Shown here: one piece after another, positions 53,628-64,000 of the stretch
How the letters are laid out: each line of letters begins with the position of its first letter
How positions within the stretch are numbered: position 1 is the stretch's first letter
Assembly (NCBI GenBank): GCA_028274465.1
Contig: CM051455.1
Span: 114,861,547 to 114,925,546 of the forward strand
Length of the DNA: 64,000 bases
Reading direction: 5' to 3'
Source of the DNA: Plantago ovata
Taxonomy: Eukaryota > Streptophyta > Magnoliopsida > Lamiales > Plantaginaceae
Translations under genes and position numbers: made by a program
Notes under the pieces: model-generated
Seen by the model: only the letters and a program-made list of their open reading frames with translations
Databases searched by the model: none
What the model was told of the DNA's origin: nothing

Positions 53628-56600
53628 TCACAAATCCTTCTCAAAGAATTGAACATGGCAGAGTTCTCCACCAGCTTCATCAGCAAAACTAACCTTCTTT
53701 AAACGACTTCCGACGCTAAATTTGGGGACAACACTAGTTGGTGGAGTCATTTCCTACATCAAACAACAATATATTGAAATCAGGATATATATGATGGAGG
53801 ATATAATGATTTGCCACAAGATGCTATTATTTCCCTGATATGTACATGTACAAAACTAGCAAGTTATATTTATAATGATATTTACGCATGTTAAGGATTC
53901 TAATCAATCATTCTCGAGAAAATGGGTGTGACAAACCATTATTTTACAAAAGCCCTTGTAGTCCCTTGACATAGTCTTAAGACACTTCTCTGCTACTTCC
54001 GTTGCTCGAGTGGCATTCATTATAGCTGTTCTTACCTGCATATAAATGAAGATATCGCAATCATCGATTACTACTCTAGTACCTATATATATGATTTTTA
54101 CATCCAAAGCTTGTTATGAATTTGGAAAACCTACTAACTGGACATGAACACATAACAAAGAAAGGAATTTATACATTTTAACAGCACTTCTAGAACAATA
54201 GTGCTAATGAATCAGCATCATAGAAAGAAAATTAAGTTATCATTAGGCTGGACTGTAACAGTACGAACTCCCTAATTTTTTTATTCATTGGAATGATAAA
54301 ACTGGTTAACCACAAAGAACACTTTACTCATTTATCCATTTGGCATCAAAGTATAGTTAGAAACCTTAATTAGAGATGCAGTATACATACCTCATCCGTG
54401 TCTTTTGCCAGTGATCCAGTGATATTAGATTGGAATGTGATTTTTTGTTCAACCATGCTTTTCCGAATCCAATTCTTTCATCAACTTTTACTGCAACATT
54501 TTCAATGTCATGCATCTGATGCTGTGAGAACACAATTGCACTTTCATGGATTCTTGAACTACTAAGGTTACGATAGTTGCGGGAACGAAGGCCCTGCCTA
54601 TAGCCTTTATAAGAAGGTTTACTTATAACCTGTCTGATACCACTTCTCTGGATAAACTGTATTCCTCCCTTATTCATAATTACTTTACCTGGAGGGATAT
54701 GTGCTTTCTGTGGAGATGCCTTACATCCTGCAGAATAATACAAAAATTAAAGAAGTCTGTCAGCGTTGAATTGAATGAACAATTAAATAATACTGGAGCA
54801 CCTATGAAATACACTTATTTTGCATTAGAGTCTACGTTATAATCAGGTACAACTTTTGGAAGCAAGAAAGGTAATAGTATATTTTTCTTAGAAGGTTGAC
54901 AAGGTGAACACTCAAACCTAGGGAGCAAGTGCAAGGGGCATGAATGTGATTACATGAAGTAATAACATATCGTTCCCAAAACACAAAAAAACAAAAAAAA
55001 AACAAAAAAAAAAAAAATAAAAAAAAATCAGGGAAGCAGCTTACCATTTGTGGACAGACAAAACAACTCTCTAATGTTCTTCATTAACAAGGTGGTACTT
55101 GCATATATTTTAGTTATGCTGAATACTACACATTAAATCAATGAAGTTCATGCATGTTACTTACTATATTGGTTCATGTCACTACATGAATCTTCCAAAT
55201 TCTTCGTAAAGCACATTATTTCCTGAGAAGATGGGGATATGACCTGCAGACAGTAAATCACATCGTAAAGTTTCAAAAAAGAAAAAAAAGAAAAAAAAAA
55301 ACGAGTTTAACAAGAAAAAGGAAAAACGCAGTTCTTGCTAACCCTTCGTGTTGAACGTATCTTTTGATGAAGGGGACATGGTTCAGGTGCTGAAAGAGTT
55401 TCTCTTTGGTTCTCTGTGCAGTAATCTGTATATCCACGTATATTTGGAGATGTTGAAGTTATCTTGGCACCACCCAACAACTCATCTTTCATGTGACTGC
55501 TTTGATAATTCAAGCCATTGCTTTTAGTTTCATCCAGTGTACGAGGTGAATTTTTCACCTCATCAGCTTTAGTGTGTTCCACAGAAACTAATGTTTCATT
55601 CTTCATGGATATCGATAAATCAAGCGATAATTCATGAACATGACCATGGCTTCCGAAGGACTCATGTTGCTTCTGTGGCAAACCAGTGTCAGGAACTTGC
55701 ACTTCGTACCTACGGCTTTGTTTGGAAATCCCTTGTATTGGAAAAGAGTTGCTGGAATCATATAATTCTGTACTTTTATCATCAGGATGTGACCTTATAG
55801 TCTGATCTACAAACTCATTTGCCAAAACATCAACTGGGTGTGAATTTATGCAAGAACTCGCCCCCAAAGTCTCATCTCCAAACTCAATTGCAGAACAATG
55901 CAAATCAAGAGTGTCATGTTCCTCCAACTCAGGAGCTTCTAAGCTGATATCCACCCCATCCAACGGATAAAGCATTGTTAGGCTAAATATCCAAAATATG
56001 ACCAGTGAATGGGGATGAATCATCGCTGATATAAGTAGTGCTACAGTCCATTTCCTTGGACTCATAATCATGGCTTCTGGATGTAACCGGAACATTTGTA
56101 CAAGAGACTTGCAATGAATCATCAGGCACAAAATCCAGATCAGGTTGAGTTGCAACTGTAATCGTCAAAGCAACACTTTGGCTGAATTTTCTGTTAGCTC
56201 TCAAACTCCGATCAGGTTGAGTATCAACTGAGGTTGTCAAAGAAGCTCTTCTTTTAGCTCTCAAACTCCGATCAGTTTGAGTATCAACAGTGGTTGTCAA
56301 AGAAACTCTCCTTTTAGCTCTCAACCTCCGATCACTAGGTTGATTATCATCTGAGGTGGTCAAAGAAGCTCTCCTTTTAGCTCTCAACCTCCGATCATGT
56401 TGATTATCATTTGAGGTGGTCAAAGAAGCTCTCCTTTTAGCTCTCAACCTCCGAGCAGGTTGAGTATCAACTAATAAGTTCAAAGTAGCTCTTTTGTTAG
56501 ATCTCAAACTCCGACCAGGTTGAGCATCAATTGTGGTGGTCAAAGAAGATCTTCCGTTAGCTCTCAATTTCCGATCTGGTTTAGTGCCAACTGAGGTGGT

Positions 56601-57480
56601 CAAAGAATCAACACTTTGTCTTATGAATTTTTTATTAGCTCTCGACGTCTTTGATTGATCTTCGATTGGCTTCTCACATACAGGAGCTAGATCAGTGTTT
56701 TGATAACCATGTGCATGCTTTCTTTTATTTAATAATGATCTGTCTCTCAGCTGCATTATTTTACCTACATTGAAACATTACAAGTAACACATCCATACGC
56801 GTTAAATATGATAAGCAATTTATTGAATAAAGTATATTTCTATATGTACGGTAAATAGTCACAACAATACATTCATAGAGTACGAAGTATTAGATAAATC
56901 ACAGAAAACTTTACACCGGTGCAACACTCCTCATAATCGTACATCACCAAAACAAACCCACTTAAGGCAAAACCAATAATGATTTCCCAATTAACATAAA
57001 CCAATGAATGACAAAAACATCAGAAAAAATTAAAATGGTTGCTCAGGTCCAAATACGCATAGTTCTGGCACAAGACGGAAGTTCCGATCCAAACATATTT
57101 AGTAACAGCGATGCGATGAATGAGTCTTGTCAATCACATAACAAAACATCTCACATAATTTGTAAATCATCAAATCGAACAATCACAACGTCCTAACGTG
57201 TTCGGCGATACATCGAAGTATTTCATAAACAGGGGAACAATCTATAATATTAATATGCTATATACTCACGTTCAAATGCATCCACGGCGCAACTATTATA
57301 GAAATCTACTCCAAGTGATCGACATGTGCAGAAGAAATAAATAATACCTTGTTAAATCGGAATTCTTGGAAGCAACGGTGCAGTATTGCTCTTAGATGCT
57401 TAGATGAGATCTTGGGGACAAATAGTTTCCGATATTTCAAACTCTTGAAACCCTAAACACAGCGTGGGCACAAGAGCAGG
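53628..57480 (-). CDS. Multi-exon gene: basic 20-residue repeats and a C-terminal KVSF motif
   Basis: A 5' untranslated exon ends at a donor near 57349. After an intron to about 56767, coding starts at 56756 (MQLRDRSLLNKRKHAHGY). Residues about 40-210 are roughly nine tandem units like RRLRAKRRASLTTSDDNQPS. Later exons: to about 55342 (acidic, Ser-rich), 55242-55167, about 54731-54393 (GFGKAWLNKKSHSNLISLDH), 54037-53938 (NATRATEVAEKCLKTMSRDY) and 53753-53628, ending FSVGSRLKKVSFADEAGGEL... The KKVSF matches the RVxF docking motif for protein phosphatase 1. The strongly basic repeats and lack of membrane parts suggest a nuclear or chromatin-associated protein. The frame changes near 55985, so there is either a short intron I cannot place or a frameshift. 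The family is unknown to me. Confidence 0.6.
56189..56640 (-). repeat. In-gene ~60-bp tandem repeat encoding basic units
   Basis: Seven to nine units of 57-63 bp with the shared core AGCTCTCAACCTCCGATCA on the plus strand. The most alike units are central (56290-56450), which suggests recent expansion there. Each unit encodes Arg/Lys-rich RRLRAKRR followed by Ser/Thr and Asp/Gln. Confidence 0.85.
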
Positions 57481-57641
57481 AATACTGCTTTGGCGCGGTT
57501 TCAATCATCAAAAAAAATTCAAGCTCGAAATGAATGGCGGCACCGAAAAAATACATGATCGATGTCTTCGATTTTCCACGAGAATAGAGATTCATATAAT
57601 TAAATAATAGTGGCTACAGAACTAAATGGGGGTTAATATGT
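57481..57641. other. Probable bidirectional intergenic spacer
   Basis: It lies between the start of the minus-strand repeat gene and the start of the inverted F-box segment. No motif stands out. Confidence 0.3.
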
Positions 57642-58095
57642 AATTTCGGGTGGCTACAGCAGGTCAGACGCCCAGATTCGCATGGTTCACCTGCACCGGC
57701 CGCACCAGATTTAAGATCAATACCAAATAAATTAGAAGGGTTAATAATTTGTTTCGAAATCTCGACCAATCAAGTTAAATCAATTTATAAGTTTAGTTTT
57801 AATCATATTAAAGAAAAGGTTAAATCAATTTAAGACAATCAATTTAATTTGAAATTTGAAGTATTTTTATGTAGCGAATTTACCTCTTAAATTACCTAAA
57901 TGTTTAATACCTTAAATTTAGTTAGTGGTCATGGTATATCTTCGCCATATTCTTAGGGATATTTTCCAATATACACACACTATAAAGTAGTGGAAGATTT
58001 GGAAAACTGAACTCAATCTCACGTACATATCTTCTCGAGAATCCTCCTATAAAACCTGCATCAGCTTGTAGAAACCATCAATCGATACACTTCCG
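57642..58095 (+). repeat. Upstream flank of the right F-box copy (inverted partner of 7223-7692)
   Basis: It contains GGGTGGCTACAGCAGGTCAG and matches the left flank in reverse complement up to the start codon. The promoter was therefore duplicated together with the gene. Confidence 0.8.
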
Positions 58096-58870
58096 ATGGA
58101 GAGTCTATATTGGCCGAGAGACATACTTGTTCATATATTGGGGTTTCTTGCTGCCGAGGGACCAGCTTATTGGGTTGGGGCAAAACAATGGTTAAATTTC
58201 TTTATCATATATGTTGATTAATTTTTTCCACGGTTCAAGTTTTATGAATACTTTTTGCTCTATAATTGTAGAGATCTGAATATCCTTGGAGAGGAAAGTG
58301 AAGTTCTCAAACTTATTAAACTTGATGGAAGTTCGAACCTGCCAAATTCAGTCTTGGAGAAGCTTTTGGATGCAAATAACCCGAAGCTTTACTACGAAAG
58401 GCATTGGTAAATTATTTTATATTTCATTCAATGCTGTTTGATGTAATTTTTATTTAACACCTAATACTAATTGTTACCATGTGCAGGAGGAATTTTTCAC
58501 CAATGAAAACTGAATTAACTTCATATGAGCTTTTGAGGAAGGCCATAGATTCAGGTCACGTGCCATCTATGTATGCGTATGGCATTATGAAATTGTTTAG
58601 CACTGATTAACTAATCAGGGAGAATGGCGCATCTGATCTCTCATCTGTCAACTCTTTGGATTTGGCTCTTGACTTCGTACATCGTATGCGTGGAGTAGGG
58701 ATCACGTTGGGGGAAAAATTAAATATAAGTCTTTCCATATCGGCAAACACCGCGACGGCACTCCTCCGATGATGGGTATAACGCCTGAACTTATACTGGC
58801 TCAATTTCGCTTGTATGAAGTTGATTTGGCGGTGGATTTAATTTTTGGAGATACAATTGAGTGGGTTTGA
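58096..58870 (+). pseudogene. F-box protein gene (At2g35280-like), right copy, decayed
   Basis: Exon 1 (58096-58190) is intact: MESLYWPRDILVHILGFLAA, with TGG where the left copy has TGA. The acceptor before exon 2 reads CTATAA instead of CTATAG. Exon 2 (about 58266-58406) lacks one G at NNPEA and shifts frame. Exon 3 (58487-58870) is out of frame near ACTGAATTAAC and has a later TAA at INTD. At least four lesions therefore separate it from a working gene, and none is shared with the left copy. It is not expected to make an SCF adaptor. The last residues (GDTIEWV) align with GDEIVWA of the left copy. Confidence 0.75.
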
Positions 58871-59327
58871 ATTAGTTCAACTGTTGGACTAGTCAAGTAT
58901 TTCATATCGTAGTTTTTATGCTTTTTGGACATCATTGTTATTCGCTTTCCTTTGTTTCTTGGTTTAAATTCTTTTATGTGATACAAGTACTAGTTAAATC
59001 TTATATAATGATCCTTCAGCACTAGATAAATCTTGACAGTTAATTTAATATATTTTGTTTCTTAAAATTAAAATTCTTACATAGTAGTATTTCATATCTC
59101 ATTGTGGTGATCACATCTTTTGAATAATATTGATTGTACTTAACCATAATTTATTTGTGTTGATAAAGACAAATTATGACTGTTTGACAATAAGAAAAAG
59201 TGAAATGAATGGGCATATTGTTCAAAAACAAAAATTTGTTCAATATATATGAATATTTGGTCACAAGTGATCACTTTTGACAACAATATGGCCACAAGGA
59301 ACAGGGATCGAATAGTTAGGCATCAGT
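58871..59327. other. Non-coding stretch
   Basis: AT-rich sequence after the F-box copy; no gene or repeat recognised. Confidence 0.4.
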
Positions 59328-59560
59328 AATTTTTTTTTTTTTTGAAACGGCTAAAAACTTTTATTGATAACTCGAGTATAAGAAAAATACTCGTGAGCTT
59401 ACAATCCCAATTACAACCAATACCGGATAATACATCCAAACCGGCCGCCTTACAAGAATTACACAAAAATCTAACACCGGTTATGTTGATAATGTTGATC
59501 TTGCTCGGTAATGTAACTGAAAGTATTAGAGAGAACCTTTATCACTAAGTTAACTTATCA
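59328..59560 (-). mobile_element. LINE-like 3' end (poly-T at left, minus orientation)
   Basis: A T-run (59329-59341) is followed by GAAACGGCTAAAAACTTTTA, the reverse of the common plant LINE end AAAAGTTTTTAGCCGTTTC plus poly(A). The body continues for about 200 bp with AATACCGGATAATACATCC. I could not identify a target duplication with confidence. Confidence 0.55.
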
Positions 59561-59912
59561 TCATTCATCACAACCAGCCTTTAATTTTTCATGTGCCAAG
59601 CACGGTTATGTATCAAAATTGTTCTTAAAAAAATATATAGAAAAAGAACCGAAAATATTGTCTGAAGGACACGTGTTGAGATTCGGACAATAGTTTATAC
59701 TCCACATTTTCACCCATTTCAAACAAGGCATTTCAAAGCCCAACAAAATATAAAACTAAACACAATTACACAAGTCCAATAGGTAAAATTTCAGCCACAT
59801 AACCAACACAATTTTCCTTTCATAGTAGTTGTGCAGACAGAATTTCTTGTAAAAAATATTTTATCAATAAATAGCATGAGGCTTTTCTCAGATTAGTCGA
59901 CTTGAGCACGGG
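59561..59912. other. Non-coding stretch
   Basis: AT-rich; probably the 3' untranslated region of the minus-strand open frame at 59913. Nothing else is visible. Confidence 0.35.
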
Positions 59913-60401
59913 TTAACCCAAATTCTCATTTTCGTCCCTGTACACCTCTAGTAATTCTTTTGCTCGATTCCTCTCCCGATATACTTCATCAACTTTCTTT
60001 GAGTCGTCTACCATATGGTAGTACAACGCAAACAAATATATGGATCGGTATCCAGCCTCCACACATCTCTTGACATGATTCCTCAAGTCAGAATCATTCG
60101 ATAGAGAATCGGTACATAACTCACCGTCAGCAGCATGACCTACCTCTAGAGCATAAACAACGAGTACATCTTCACATACTTTGTAGGGAAAGGAAAATGC
60201 TTTCACTATTCCATTAGTGATGTCAATCAATGTCACTGTCTCTGGATCATAAATGGTGTGCACAATCTTGAACATTTTCAGTTCTTCTACAGTAGGGAAG
60301 CAAGCCCATATTGATAATTTTTTGCTGCAAAAACAGAGCTCATAAATATTCGAGTTCATAGTGGGTACATCTTCCTCTCTGGTAACCATGCCAAATGTCA
60401 T
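59913..60401 (-). CDS. Unrecognised 162-residue open frame
   Basis: It reads MTFGMVTREEDVPTMNSNIY to the C-terminal RERNRAKELLEVYRDENENL. The middle has beta-like hydrophobic stretches (IYDPETVTLIDITNGIV, VCEDVLVVYALEVGH). The end is a charged helix (SKKVDEVYRERNRAKELLEV). I do not recognise it. It lies about 215 bp downstream of the last recognised exon of the right Ulp1-like gene, on the same strand. It could therefore be a lineage-specific C-terminal exon of that gene or a separate small gene. The open frame in a decayed setting is notable. Confidence 0.4.
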   Translation of the reverse strand: MTFGMVTREEDVPTMNSNIYELCFCSKKLSIWACFPTVEELKMFKIVHTIYDPETVTLIDITNGIVKAFSFPYKVCEDVLVVYALEVGHAADGELCTDSLSNDSDLRNHVKRCVEAGYRSIYLFALYYHMVDDSKKVDEVYRERNRAKELLEVYRDENENLG

Positions 60402-60615
60402 GTTTGAATTTTGAGTAATTTGTAAATTCGATTTTCAACACAAATAAATCTCTCATACTATAATCTAGTTAAATACTGTATATTTTCCTCAGCTGCATTG
60501 AATTAATTTTATTTTCAAAGTCGATCTTGAAAATAAATCAAAAGTCAAATGTTTTATAATCAAGAAAATGTGGCAGTTGGCTTGGGATGGATAGAATACA
60601 TGACATTTCACTCAC

Positions 60616-63600
60616 CTGTGGTAAATAATGTTTCTACAGCAGGTATACAGATTCTCCGCCAACCTCGTCCGAGTGTCACACATTTCAACCTGCATAATTC
60701 AATCGCAAGAGTTTGATTAATAAAGGTAATTTCCAACCACATATGTAGAGCATGCTTGAAAGATCAGATCTGTAGTGAATTTACATGACTCAGTTGTCTG
60801 TTAACAACTTCCCTGATGATCAAGAAGACACATGTATATAGACCGCATTCAGTGCTGCATTTTTTCAGATTCAGCATGTATGAGAATATAATTGTTTATA
60901 CATCAGTAGCAGCAAAAAAAGAATATTAGGTGTTGTAAATGAATAGCTATGCTTATTCTTACGAGTTGCTTTGACATGGCACCGTTGGTGGATAAACAAC
61001 TTTGAACTTGTGCCACTACTTATGTTTGAAACTTCCTAATTTCATTAACGTGGTTGTCTCCTCAAGTATCGTCACCTGCACGTAATGTCATGGTCCTTCA
61101 TTTGATTTATATACTACTTGTATATACTGTGCATGGCGAATATTAGTACTATACACCTCTATTATTTAAGAAATAATCTTACCGCATTCAGAGCCAACGC
61201 GAGTCTGCTACTGTCTGCCTGTACTAGTTTATCATCGGTGTCACAAATTTCTAGTTTTGCCCCATCAAAATTCACCCGGCACACGAAGAAATGGTTGAGT
61301 TGCAGTAATGGTATGGATATTGTGGAGCACTCTGACGGAGTTCCCAGGAAATTCTTTATTTTGCCTTTCAAATTGGTCTGCCATTTCCGTTTAGGCATCT
61401 TATTATTTCCAGTGTCATGCTTCAGATATTAGAAATCATAGGAAAAAAGAATGAAAAAATTATACATGGGAAGTTGTATAATTCTGTTTGTTGAATAGTG
61501 TAATTTAAGTTGAGGACTTACACATAACTGCATAGGCAGCACCCAGTGGTTGGTGTCGACATATCTGAGATTTCTGTCTGACCAAGTCATGTATGCAACT
61601 CCACTTATGATCTGTGTATGTTTAAATGTTATGGAATCGTAGCATTGTAAGTACGTACTTTCAATTGATTAAAACACTGAAGTAGACAAGTAATCAACGT
61701 ATGTAATGTAAGTATAAAAGACCTTACCTCGTCAAATAGATATTCACTATCCCTCAGGCCCTTCATGTGCTCTCTACTTATGAAAATCTCATTTCCATAC
61801 CGAACCAAAAATTCCCTGGTTGGCAGTGAAGGGAAATGTTACCTAAAAGTGATCATGCCAAATTAAAAATTAAAAAGAAAGAAGACAAGAGGTTTTGTAA
61901 ACAGACCTCTCATTTCCTCTATATCTATTGGATGGTCCTCCATATTTGGTTAGATAGATGTTAAGTTCTGTATGATTAAGTGCCAAAGTGTCACAGATCG
62001 ATTTATAAATGTCATCTCCCGACATTTTCGCACCTGGACACCAACCCATACGAACCTGCCTATTATTTCCCTGATTCGGCGTGACATTCTTCAATTTGTG
62101 CTCGTCAGAATATTTATCTTCACCTGGACTCGACTTAACCACATAATTTTCTATGTGTTTTCTGGAATGAATGTCAAGCTGCGGAGTCGAAATGTTTTCA
62201 CTGATCCGTTTGGAATCAACAACCACATCTGCCTTGTTTCTGGAAAGAGTACTGCCAGGCTGCGGAGCCACATTATCATATTTGGGATTGATGGGATCAA
62301 TTTTCACCCCTGCTCTCATCGATAACTCAGGTTCTTGACCGACATTGGTCTTGGACAGATTATTGAGGCGCTGGTGAGCCACATTCTTATCCTTGGTCTT
62401 GTTTATTTCAACTCTCACACCTGCACTCGTCGATACCCCAGGTTCTTGACTTGCCTGCGGAGTCACATTCTTACCATTGGGCTTTCCCTGTTGCCCAATC
62501 ACACAGTCGCTATACTCTGACTTGCTTTTATTGCATTGGTTCCGCAGAGTACCAGTCAAGCCTTCTTTGATAGTATCTCTTGTTGCTGCCGCAGCCAAGC
62601 GTGGCATGTCCTCCAGATTCTCTTTCATTTTCTCCAACTTTGTAATGATCGTATCTCCCAACTGCAAGCCTTTAATAGAATTTGGCCATATGATATCTGC
62701 AAGCTCATCCAGAGTCTGTTGCGGATTTCGCGTGCCCATTGCAGGGGGGACAAAGTGCATATCATTCATGGACCTCTTAGACCTGTTATCTGAATCTTCG
62801 TATCTATCAAACATAGTTTGGTCTTCATCAGAATCTCCGTCTTCCGCGCAACGTACGTCGGAAATCGATATGCCTTCTCCCTCTGCCTCTGGGTCGGACT
62901 GAACCCTGATTACAGAGTTAGTGGTTGCCCCGTTCACCACGCAAGCCTGAAACATTTAAAGGAGTCTTAGAAAAAATGTTGAGCTCTTGTAGTTAAACAA
63001 TTAAAAACAGAAACATGAGAAAATCACTGTATATGAAATTACAACTACAACAAGAAAGGTTATGACCTTTGGATCCTTGTACAATTGTTCGGAAGATTGC
63101 TTAAAGTCATGCATGATGCCACGGACTAATTTCCTAGTGAGTTGTTCAACGTACGGCATGTCACTCGAGAGGCATACCTTATGCCCTCTCGATTTAGATG
63201 GAGACACCAGTGAAAAGAAGAGGACCTGACAGCAATTCAATATAGCATAATTCACGATCCCATCATGCTAAATAATCAGACAAATGGCAGGTGTCAAAGA
63301 AATTTGATTGTACCTCCAACAGAAATGGGCATGCAGTCATATAGGTTGGTTTTTTTTTGATATGCGGCCACGGCTTCGTTCGTTGTCTCTCTTATCAACT
63401 TTGCCCAATTCTTTTTATGTAAGTTCTCCATATCAACAAGGAGGTTTAGAAATTTGCAATATAAATTAAGGGACATCTCCGGAAATAGTAACACTCCAAA
63501 AGCATATACAAGGTACTACAACTCGAACACTTGATCATTTTGACCACCTTGCTCCAAAACTCTGCTTAAATCGCTCATAACTACCCTATCGTATTGGTTA

Positions 63601-64000
63601 AAACTGAAATGACTACTGAAATTTTCATAACCAGTTTTGTCAGTTTCATCTATGATGATTTCCTGCCCTGTTGATGGAACCCCTAGGGCGCTTCCAACCA
63701 AAGCATCAGTGACATGAAACGTCAGGTCATTGACTCTCAAGACACATGCAATTGGATTATAATTTCCAATTAACCAATGCACCAGGTCCCTGTGTTGTTT
63801 TTCAAAGTATGGTTATACCTTCAAAACAACTCCCCTTAAAGACCTCTGCTAGTCTATCTTTATCTTTGGTGTTCAGCGTTGACAGTTGCGTAATACTCAT
63901 CCGTGTAGAATACGTTACCTATTCATCGTGATTGTAACAAATGAGAACATATAAGATTCACGGTACTAATTGCTTTCGAAATAAAAACATGACCTGCCAC
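60616..64000 (-). pseudogene. Ulp1-like (C48) cysteine protease gene, right copy, partial and decayed
   Basis: It is paralogous to 958-4784 and in the same orientation; its 5' end lies beyond the window. Exons: N-terminal domain (about 63830-63310), 63255-63040, a linker exon (62955-61892) with repeated QEPGVSTSAGV/QEPELSMRAGV blocks, 61815-61728, 61611-61522 (NLRYVDTNHWVLPMQ), about 61400-61181 (IPLLQLNHFFVCRVNF... EICDTD), 61076-60963 (KVVYPPTVPCQSNS), about 60851-60782 (TECGLYTCVFLI) and 60689-60616. His, Asp, Gln and Cys of a C48 site are all present, unlike the left copy. However, the N-terminal domain has a 5-base gap near 63808, a TAG at 63516-63518 and an extra base near 63359, and another TAG lies at 61016-61018. 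A full-length protein cannot be made. Confidence 0.68.

Noticed and set aside
58607-58986. Minus-strand open frames opposite the right F-box copy
   Set aside because: They are shadows of the degenerate plus-strand exon 3 and its 3' flank.

Overview
The window looks like plant nuclear DNA, probably from a eudicot. It is AT-rich, it has spliced genes with GT..AG introns, and it carries plant-specific families (REM-type B3, At2g35280-like F-box, MULE PB1-like, Ulp1-like C48 proteases). More than half of it is LTR retrotransposon sequence of three plant lineages. I cannot name the species.

Layout, left to right. 1-957: the end of an Athila-type LTR. 958-4784 (minus): a decayed Ulp1-like protease gene. 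5341-5902: a duplicated ~240-bp block. 6390-7222 (minus): an F-box gene with one nonsense codon. 8078-10036 (minus): a partial RNase II/R-like gene. 10849-40866: one large Copia element of Sirevirus type. Inside it sits an Athila-type Gypsy element (14845-29224), and inside the 5' LTR of that sits a gag-only Gypsy element (15993-22160, minus). Each of the three levels has a 5-bp target duplication (ACGAG, CGAAT, ATAGT), so the order of insertion is clear: Copia, then Athila, then the gag-only element.

41333-48234 (minus): a two-domain B3 gene whose first coding exon is split by a 5.7-kb, one-LTR Athila-type fragment (42491-48207) between 7-bp duplications. 48841-49380 and 53380-53627: two arrays of a related ~60-bp tandem repeat. 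Between them lie an intact, unrecognised 195-codon gene (50097-50684) and a decayed MULE-type PB1 gene (51541-52555). 53628-57480 (minus): a multi-exon nuclear-protein-like gene with tandem basic 20-residue repeats and a C-terminal KVSF motif. 58096-58870 (plus): a second F-box copy, inverted relative to the first. 60616-64000 (minus): a second Ulp1-like copy that runs off the window.

How it fits together. The two window ends hold paralogous pairs (Ulp1-like in direct orientation, F-box inverted), and the members of each pair are broken in different places. The retrotransposon stack and the B3-gene insertion are later arrivals. The Athila-type elements carry gag-protease but no polymerase, and the gag-only element carries only gag, so both would depend on other elements' enzymes. 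The Sirevirus has gag, pol and a large third region. Percent identities, ages and database matches were not computed; family calls come from motifs read by eye.
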